Below, one piece after another: positions 1-3,713 of a DNA stretch of 13,749 nucleotides. The position numbers were made by a program, and so were the translations under genes. The stretch covers positions 1-13,749 of the forward strand of contig JAUSFR010000023.1 of NCBI GenBank assembly GCA_030649775.1, given 5' to 3'. Source of the stretch: a bacterium. GTDB lineage: Bacteria > Patescibacteriota > Minisyncoccia > Phycocordibacterales > UBA10002. Each line of letters opens with the position of its first letter. The stretch's first letter is position 1. The notes under the pieces are model-generated. The model was given only the letters and a program-made list of their open reading frames with translations, ran no database searches and had not been told where the DNA came from.

Positions 1-192
1 AATGAATCCAAAACCCTTGTCAGTCAATTTCTTGATTGTACCGGTCATTTTGTGGCTTCTAGTGATAAAGACAAAGCTTATGTTGTGAATCGACTCTTTT
101 CTACACGCGACTTTGTTGGATACAAGGATAGCATACCTTTACTTTTCTGTCAAAATGATGGGTATCTTACGGGGAAAAAGCCCTCGCTATAG
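1..192 (+). CDS. C-terminal end of an unidentified protein (5' end outside window)
   Basis: A reading frame is open from base 1 and ends at TAG 190-192, giving the last 63 residues of a protein whose start lies upstream. The composition is that of an ordinary soluble protein, with mixed charged and aromatic residues and no membrane segment or low complexity. It ends in ...YLTGKKPSL. I recognise no family. It converges on the DedA-like gene, whose stop lies 50 bases away, and I see no strong terminator between them. No initiation codon is available in the window, so it could also be a decayed fragment. The frame is accepted because it is open throughout and reads like protein. Confidence 0.55.
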   Translation, partial: NESKTLVSQFLDCTGHFVASSDKDKAYVVNRLFSTRDFVGYKDSIPLLFCQNDGYLTGKKPSL

Positions 193-242
193 GCCTATTT
201 CAGGAGCGGGAAAGTAGGGCAAAAAACGAAACTGCTTTTCTG

Positions 243-851
243 CTACCTTGGGGTGGAGTCGCCGATTCGGCCTCTCCCGAACCTTCGCGTGAGCCACTTT
301 GGCCCAACCTCCATAAGAACAACGAGAAGGATGACAACGAGAAGCGCGTATTTTATGTCCGCGACAATCGGAAGGAGATTGATAATACTTTTTCCCGCGA
401 GCCAACCGATAGCGACGATGAGGGCAAGCCATACAAAGGTACTCGCAAGATTAACAAGGAAAAAGCGGATACCGGACAGCTTTTGTGTGGACAGATAGAC
501 GGCGGTCAGAAATCGGGTGCCGAATACGAACTTGCTCACGACGAGCGCGCGAAAGGGTCTGTTTGAATACAACCCGTCAAGTTTTTTGAGTACCGCCTCG
601 CTCCGCGTCGCAATCCAGCGAAAACGATGCGCGAATTTGAAGAAGGAGGGACCGACGAAGAACCAAAGGGTGTCGGCGCTAATGGTTCCGAGATACATAA
701 CCCAGAACACGGACTGAAGCGAGAGCAGTCCTTCACCCGCGAGAAATGAAGCGGGGATAGCGACCGTTTCGCCGAGAAAGAACCCCCCAAAGAAAAGGAC
801 AGGGAACTCATAGGCGTGGAGAAGCGAAAGTAACGTTGCGCCGAGTTGCAT
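243..851 (-). CDS. DedA/SNARE-associated family integral membrane protein
   Basis: This 202-residue polytopic membrane protein matches the DedA (VTT/SNARE-associated) family, whose members act in the cytoplasmic membrane and are linked to lipid flipping and proton-dependent homeostasis. Visible marks are an N-terminal hydrophobic hairpin with the segment GETVAIPASFLAGEG (about 27-41), the central FVFGTRFL stretch (about 109-116) in the place of the family's conserved Gly/Arg motif, and two C-terminal hydrophobic segments (about 130-155 and 165-180) followed by a basic tail. The length is normal for the family. The ATG at 849-851 is chosen because a TATAAT box ends seven bases upstream, suggesting a leaderless message. 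The substrate cannot be read from the sequence, and the family call rests on overall pattern. Confidence 0.75.
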   Translation of the reverse strand: MQLGATLLSLLHAYEFPVLFFGGFFLGETVAIPASFLAGEGLLSLQSVFWVMYLGTISADTLWFFVGPSFFKFAHRFRWIATRSEAVLKKLDGLYSNRPFRALVVSKFVFGTRFLTAVYLSTQKLSGIRFFLVNLASTFVWLALIVAIGWLAGKSIINLLPIVADIKYALLVVILLVVLMEVGPKWLTRRFGRGRIGDSTPR

Positions 852-858
852 GACGGCA

Positions 859-864
859 ATTATA
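859..864 (-). promoter_or_regulatory. -10 box (TATAAT) of the DedA-like gene
   Basis: On the minus strand a perfect TATAAT is followed by TGCCGTC and then the ATG at 851. Transcription would be expected to start at or within a base or two of that ATG, so the mRNA would have no leader. No convincing -35 hexamer is visible, and no Shine-Dalgarno sequence precedes the start. Confidence 0.55.
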
Positions 865-900
865 GACTACTTTTGGGAAAAGAAGGGTGTGGGTAGAAAT

Positions 901-918
901 AGAAGGGGAGAACCGCGA
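901..918 (+). repeat. Repeat box shared with 2501-2518; first 12 bases match the ssrA 3' end
   Basis: The 18 bases AGAAGGGGAGAACCGCGA are identical at 901-918 and 2501-2518. Their first 12 bases also occur at 2768-2779, inside the acceptor/T-arm end of the tmRNA gene. The box opens a structured repeat element and may be a degenerate outer attachment-site copy of an ssrA-integrated island. Confidence 0.6.
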
Positions 919-930
919 ATGTACCACCAG

Positions 931-1030
931 AGTACTTCCAATCTCTAATCGCTTCGCTCAAGAGATTTAGGTCGCACCACAGGAGTACTTCCAATCTCTA
1001 ATCGCTTCGCTCAAGAGATTTAGGTCGCAC
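931..1030 (+). repeat. Two tandem 53-bp-period repeats, each with a hairpin
   Basis: A 47-base unit occurs at 931-977 and again, identically, at 984-1030, separated by six bases (period 53). Each unit starts AGTACTTCC, contains the inverted pair AATCTCT/AGAGATT around a loop with GCTTCGC, and ends TTTAGGTCGCAC. A diverged copy in the opposite orientation lies at 2641-2695; there the flanking boxes are kept but the stem is a different complementary pair. Confidence 0.85.
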
Positions 1031-1117
1031 TTTTGGTCACACAAAATGTTCCTGACGGAACATTTGCGCGACCCCAGCTCGCGGTGTTTGCCTGTCGCCT
1101 TCGGCGACAACAAACAC
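1030..1117 (+). repeat. Structured double-hairpin element, copy 1
   Basis: The element begins CTTTTGGTCAC (1030-1040). Hairpin I follows, with stem AAATGTTCC 1044-1052 / GGAACATTT 1057-1065 and loop TGAC, closed outside by GGTC/GACC. Next is the box CGCGACCCCAGCTCG (1067-1081). Hairpin II is built from GTGTTTG 1084-1090 / CAAACAC 1111-1117 and GTCGCC/GGCGAC around a TTC-type loop. Copy 2 at 2524-2604 has the same boxes and order but different stem sequences. Function unknown. Confidence 0.7.
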
Positions 1118-1185
1118 AACAAAAGGCGACCCTATCACACCAGATGTTTTCGCGCGAAGGCAAAGCCGGAACCTTGCTGGGTCTT

Positions 1186-1480
1186 TTACTGTTTGGTCGA
1201 TAATCCTTCGCGGCACCTTTTGATCAGTATTTCCTTTTTATCTCTGCGCCATTTCTTGATTTGAATTTCTCGTTTTCTCGCCTCGCTCTTGGTTGGATAT
1301 TCTTCAAGAAACACTATCTCAAAGTCAGGAATACCTGTACTGAGCGAAGTTGAAGTATATTTTGTGAACTTAGTACTCTGTCTTGAATTGTGATACCACA
1401 GACGGTTTTCGGGGTCTTCAGTTATTTATTCCCACATAAAGTTTACCCACCGAATTCTTAATCATGTAAAGGAAGTACAT
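1186..1480 (-). pseudogene. GIY-YIG endonuclease, frameshifted by a 4-bp tandem duplication
   Basis: Starting at ATG 1478-1480, the minus strand reads MYFLYMIKNSVGKLYVGINN and stops at TGA 1418-1420. Shifting frame at the tandem TATT TATT (1423-1430) restores ...GI-TEDPENRLWYHNS... and runs to TAA at 1186. Removing one 4-base copy gives a continuous 96-residue single-domain GIY-YIG nuclease. It has the paired Tyr-containing strands (MYFLYMI and KLYVGI), the catalytic-type Arg in ENRLWYHN and the Glu in SEARKREIQIK. Everything after the lesion is intact, so the break looks recent; it could also be an assembly error or phase-variable slippage. A TATACT box ends six bases before the ATG. Such small proteins are common in mobile regions, which fits the repeat-rich setting. 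Their cellular role is usually unknown. Confidence 0.8.
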
Positions 1481-1486
1481 ACACAA

Positions 1487-1492
1487 AGTATA
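1487..1492 (-). promoter_or_regulatory. -10 box (TATACT) of the GIY-YIG gene
   Basis: On the minus strand TATACT is followed by six bases (TTGTGT) and then the ATG at 1480. This is the spacing seen before the dedA-like gene, smpB and recG, and it implies leaderless transcription. Confidence 0.45.
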
Positions 1493-1674
1493 TTAAGAGG
1501 TCCCTCGACTCTAAGATTCGCTCGGGACACTCGATTCGCAACAAAAAACAACCAGCGCTGGTTATTGAATGGACACTACCTGTTTTGTGTGCTAGCTTTC
1601 CCAACAGCTCGCTCTTTAAATTACCATCTGGCGTATTGAGTTGCGGGCGAAACACAAAAACACAAAACAAAAAA
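1493..1674. other. Intergenic stretch with a hairpin and a perfect 14-bp palindrome
   Basis: No gene is supported here. GTCCC 1500-1504 and GGGAC 1524-1528 can form a hairpin enclosing alternating TCGA/TTCG sequence. AACCAGCGCTGGTT (1550-1563) is a perfect 14-bp palindrome. A weaker relative, AACAACCATTGCTGGT, lies at about 2420-2435 on the other side of the secreted-protein gene, so the gene is bracketed by similar short palindromes. The last 25 bases before the ATG at 1675 are almost pure A/C, with no Shine-Dalgarno sequence. Confidence 0.5.
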
Positions 1675-2340
1675 ATGAAGTCAATCAAGTTGTTGTTCAG
1701 TCTCACCATTGCCTTGCTGGCGTTTGTCGGCTCGGTCAATGCCTCCACACTCAAGGATGGGGTCATCCTGTACAGCCCCGGCTCGTACCTCGCCGGACAA
1801 CCAATCCCGCTCGGTGTTGACTCGTACGGATATAACTATCAGGCCCATTCCTTTAATGGGTCATACTTCAACTCCTACGCCAACAGCGCGGGATTTCCTC
1901 CGTACGACGGAGACGATGCCACCTATCTTGCGGCAAACCCGACAGCTATCAGCCACTGGGCTTGGCCATATCGAAATGACCAATTGGCCATGAAATGGAA
2001 TGAGGCATGGCTTTCGAATCAGGACCAGAACAACGACGGCAAACTCGACCGCCACTACGGGTTTCCTTCCTACATCGGATCGGGAGCATTGCTCACCAAT
2101 CACCAGTCGGGCGAATATGGTGTAGAGGAGTTTAACTGGAACTACTTCGTCAAAATCGTGGCGGCTCCCTCCGATGCGACCCTGGCTGGCGGTTTCTGGC
2201 TGAACTCGGGTGGAAAAGAAATTGGTCCCGAAATCTGGGGCGAATTCGCCATCATTCAGGAAGTCTTGAACGACCAAGGCACGGGCGACCATGGAATAGG
2301 CTACCGAAGTCCCGCAGGCCCAGGTGTCGGAAAGTACTAA
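1675..2340 (+). CDS. Secreted protein of unknown function with an EF-hand/dockerin-like loop
   Basis: The start at 1675 is preferred over upstream in-frame codons because it begins a textbook Sec signal peptide: MKSIK, a hydrophobic core to about residue 18, then GSVNA with likely cleavage after A23. The mature part (~198 residues) is rich in Tyr, Trp, Asn and Gly, has no Cys after the signal, and has no membrane anchor. DQNNDGKLD (117-125) has the D-x-N-x-D-G-x-x-D spacing of a calcium-binding EF-hand/dockerin loop. Other notable segments are HWAWPYRNDQLAMKWNEAW (94-112), LLTNHQSGEYG (139-149) and the C-terminal SPAGPGVGKY. I cannot assign a family. A strong terminator follows directly, so it is a single-gene unit. 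Its position between matching hairpin repeats suggests an accessory cargo gene, possibly a surface or secreted interaction protein (inference). Confidence 0.8.
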   Translation: MKSIKLLFSLTIALLAFVGSVNASTLKDGVILYSPGSYLAGQPIPLGVDSYGYNYQAHSFNGSYFNSYANSAGFPPYDGDDATYLAANPTAISHWAWPYRNDQLAMKWNEAWLSNQDQNNDGKLDRHYGFPSYIGSGALLTNHQSGEYGVEEFNWNYFVKIVAAPSDATLAGGFWLNSGGKEIGPEIWGEFAIIQEVLNDQGTGDHGIGYRSPAGPGVGKY

Positions 2341-2362
2341 ACCCCCTTCTTTCACTCCCGCT

Positions 2363-2393
2363 CGCCACACACATTGTGTGGCGGGTTTTTTTT
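2363..2393 (+). terminator. Rho-independent terminator of the secreted-protein gene
   Basis: The stem is CGCCACACA 2363-2371 / TGTGTGGCG 2375-2383 with a three-base loop CAT. GG and eight consecutive T (2386-2393) follow. It lies 22 bases after the TAA of the secreted-protein gene. Confidence 0.92.
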
Positions 2394-2467
2394 AGCACCG
2401 TGCAGATAGTCCGAACAACAAACAACCATTGCTGGTCTAGTCTTGTGTGGTGGTTTACCACGAGCGA

Positions 2468-2489
2468 GTTTTGCTTTCTGAAGCAAAAC
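2468..2489. repeat. Hairpin of 9 bp before the second structured repeat
   Basis: GTTTTGCTT 2468-2476 pairs perfectly with AAGCAAAAC 2481-2489 around the loop TCTG, flanked by CGAGCGA and GAGTCGAG. It has no T tract, so it is not an obvious terminator. It precedes the box at 2497 and may be part of the same structured repeat block. Confidence 0.5.
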
Positions 2490-2496
2490 GAGTCGA

Positions 2497-2512
2497 GTGG
2501 AGAAGGGGAGAA
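2497..2512 (+). repeat. Perfect 16-base copy of the ssrA 3' end (possible attachment site)
   Basis: GTGGAGAAGGGGAGAA is identical to 2764-2779, which is the 3' end of the tmRNA gene (acceptor 3' strand plus adjoining T-stem, read on the opposite strand). It lies 267 bases away on the 3' side of ssrA, with the same orientation. A direct copy of a tRNA/tmRNA 3' end beyond the gene is the usual footprint of a tyrosine-integrase element; no integrase is visible in the window. Confidence 0.55.
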
Positions 2513-2523
2513 CCGCGAGTACG

Positions 2524-2604
2524 CTTTTGGTCACGAATAATCTGGCTGCCGTCGCAGCCAAATTTTCGCGACCCCGGCTCGTCTGTTTTGCGTACTCGCA
2601 AAAC
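2524..2604 (+). repeat. Structured double-hairpin element, copy 2
   Basis: This copy has the same order as 1030-1117: CTTTTGGTCAC (2524-2534), hairpin I with stem TGGCTGC 2543-2549 / GCAGCCA 2554-2560 closed by GGTC/GACC, box CGCGACCCCGGCTCG (2567-2581, one mismatch to copy 1), and hairpin II GTTTTGCG 2585-2592 / CGCAAAAC 2597-2604 with loop TACT. The stems differ in sequence from copy 1 but remain complementary. Confidence 0.7.
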
Positions 2605-2629
2605 ATGACTCCGCCCTTCAATTCTCCAC

Positions 2630-2707
2630 GCAACGTGCGCGACCTAATTTTCTTTGCAGTACTCTGCACTAGAAAATGGAAGTACTCTTGTGGTGTAGGC
2701 ACGTTGC
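2630..2707 (-). repeat. Inverted, diverged copy of the 53-bp repeat inside a 9-bp stem
   Basis: GCAACGTGC 2630-2638 and GCACGTTGC 2699-2707 form a perfect outer stem. Between them, GACCTAA, a hairpin and GGAAGTACTCTTGTGG (2678-2693) correspond to the reverse complement of the tandem unit at 931-1030. The stem is now ATTTTCT 2647-2653 / AGAAAAT 2671-2677 instead of the tandem unit's AATCTCT/AGAGATT, with an added inner stem GCAG/CTGC around TACT. Confidence 0.6.
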
Positions 2708-2722
2708 TCCTTCTCCACATAA

Positions 2723-2758
2723 CAAAAATCGCTCCGCCAAAAGCGGAGCTGATTTTTG
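2723..2758 (-). terminator. Probable terminator of ssrA (works in either direction)
   Basis: The stem GCTCCGC 2731-2737 / GCGGAGC 2743-2749 is extended by CAAAAATC 2723-2730 / GATTTTTG 2751-2758 with one unpaired T. On the minus strand it begins seven bases beyond the tmRNA 3' end and gives a GC-rich hairpin followed by GATTTTTGTT. A further flanking pair, CTTCTCCACAT 2710-2720 / ATGTGGAGAAG 2762-2772, extends the helix into the tmRNA acceptor strand. Confidence 0.7.
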
Positions 2759-2764
2759 AAAATG

Positions 2765-3168
2765 TGGAGAAGGGGAGAATTGAACTCCCGTGCACATGAT
2801 TCTTTTTTCGGTTCTACATTGTCTAGTTACTCTTTACCCTTGCGGGCTTTAAACATCAAGACTAAAAGAATAACAGAAGCGTTTTGATGCCGATTCTCTG
2901 AAGTTAAAGTATGAGCCAAGAAGAGCTCACACTCGATTCCGAATATATAACACTTATGTATCCCTATCGGACGTCGGAAAGATAAGCGTCACCTACGCCG
3001 AAGCGTAAGCGAAAGCGAGCTCATGTCCGCCGAAATACGGCGAGACGATGGACTTGGCTTTTGAAATTAAGGTTTTTGCACTTAATTGTTCCAGCAGTTT
3101 AAGGAAGTACTGGAGTTCCACAATGCGCGAAAAGAAGGAGACCATATGTCTATGCCTGTCATCCCCCC
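2765..3168 (-). ncRNA. ssrA: Transfer-messenger RNA (tmRNA)
   Basis: tmRNA rescues ribosomes stalled on mRNAs lacking a stop codon, together with SmpB. On the minus strand the 5' end GGGGGGA (3168-3162) pairs, mostly with G-U wobbles, with CTTCTCC (2772-2766), including the G3-U70 pair used by alanyl-tRNA synthetase. The T-arm is GGGAG/TTCAATT/CTCCC (2789-2773), followed by discriminator A (2765) without encoded CCA. Helix P2 is recognisable from CATATG, TTCTTTTCG and CATTG near the 5' end pairing with CAATG, CGAAAAAAGAA and CATGTG near the 3' end. The pseudoknot-like CCAG...CTGG precedes the tag frame. The tag runs 3079-2993, and its stop lies in a UUCG hairpin. About 404 nt is a normal length. 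smpB lies 63 bases upstream on the same strand. Confidence 0.92.
2993..3079 (-). other. tmRNA proteolysis-tag reading frame, 28 residues
   Basis: The most likely resume codon is GCA at 3079-3077, preceded by ATTAAGT in place of the usual TAGTC-type element. The frame gives AKTLISKAKS...HELAFAYASA and then TAG (2995-2993). The small, hydrophobic C-terminus (AYASA) is what ClpXP/FtsH-type proteases read. The stop codon sits in the hairpin TTACGC-TTCG-GCGTAG, the P5 position in tmRNAs. At 28 residues the tag is much longer than the ~10 of E. coli. The exact resume codon is inferred. Confidence 0.75.
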
Positions 3169-3198
3169 GCCTAACTTTTAGGAAAAAAGTTGGGCGGG
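3166..3198 (-). other. 14-bp hairpin between smpB and ssrA, overlapping the tmRNA 5' end
   Basis: CCCGCCTAACTTTT 3166-3179 pairs with AAAAGTTGGGCGGG 3185-3198 (one G-U) around AGGAA. On the minus strand no T tract follows, so it is a poor terminator. Its last three bases are the first G residues of mature tmRNA. It may be a processing signal in a joint smpB-ssrA transcript, or it may attenuate read-through from smpB. Confidence 0.6.
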
Positions 3199-3231
3199 TG
3201 AACGGCAGACTAGTTTTTTCAACGTGCAAGC

Positions 3232-3669
3232 TTACCTATTCATTTCACGGCGGATGTCGCGTTCCACCTCGCGTTTCTTGATGGTCTCGCGCTTATCAAA
3301 CTTCTTCTTGCCTCGCGCGATGGCAATATCCACCTTGATTTTTCGTCCTTTATTATACACCGAGATAGGCACGATTGTCAATCCTTTCTTCCCCTCGCTT
3401 CCCGCAAGGTCGTGAATCTCTTTTTTGGTGACGAGGAGTTTTCGGTTACGCCTTTCGTCAAAGCCCTTTGCCACGTTTTTCGGTTGGTAGGCGGGAATGT
3501 ACGCTCCAACAAGAAACACTTCATTGCCTCGGACAATCACGTGGGAGCCTTCCAAAGAGCCGAGCTTCGCGCGAAGCGATTTCACCTCATACCCAAAAAG
3601 CTCAATGCCGGCATTCATTGTTTCCAGAAATTCGTAATTGAAGTGCGCTTTGCGATTTTCTATAAGCAT
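3232..3669 (-). CDS. smpB: SsrA-binding protein SmpB
   Basis: SmpB binds the tRNA-like domain of tmRNA and is needed for its entry into stalled ribosomes. The 145-residue protein has the usual length and conserved blocks: ENRKAHFNYEF near the start, GIELFGYEVKSLR (about 21-33), GFDERRNRKLL (about 69-79), GLTIVPISVY (about 96-105), IAIARGKKKFDKRE (about 115-128) and the basic C-terminal helix REVERDIRREMNR that reaches into the decoding path. The ATG at 3667-3669 is supported by the N-terminal match and by a TAGTAT box ending six bases upstream. The gene ends in TAA at 3232, 63 bases before ssrA on the same strand, so the two may be co-expressed. It is divergent from ftsH, with 44 bases between the starts. 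Confidence 0.96.
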   Translation of the reverse strand: MLIENRKAHFNYEFLETMNAGIELFGYEVKSLRAKLGSLEGSHVIVRGNEVFLVGAYIPAYQPKNVAKGFDERRNRKLLVTKKEIHDLAGSEGKKGLTIVPISVYNKGRKIKVDIAIARGKKKFDKRETIKKREVERDIRREMNR

Positions 3670-3675
3670 CCGTCA

Positions 3676-3681
3676 ATACTA
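3676..3681 (-). promoter_or_regulatory. -10 box (TAGTAT) of smpB
   Basis: On the minus strand TAGTAT is followed by TGACGG and then the smpB ATG, again the leaderless spacing. No clear -35 element is seen; the best candidate, TTTATG, is weak. Confidence 0.4.
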
Positions 3682-3713
3682 ACAGACCTCTCTGTTTCCA
3701 TAAAGGAAATAGT

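Noticed and set aside
931..1030. CRISPR array
   Set aside because: Only two units with a 6-base gap, and the repeat itself is a hairpin; there are no spacers and no cas genes.
1046..1264. Plus-strand 72-residue frame
   Set aside because: It overlaps the structured repeat and the GIY-YIG pseudogene on the opposite strand and has no plausible domain.
2601..2630. Second tRNA/tmRNA T-arm at CCCTTCAATTCTCCAC
   Set aside because: Eleven bases match the tmRNA T-loop, but there is no complementary stem or acceptor; at most it is a decayed fragment.
3048..3281. Plus-strand open frame across ssrA and into smpB
   Set aside because: It lies opposite the tmRNA gene and reads non-coding structure; it is a shadow frame.
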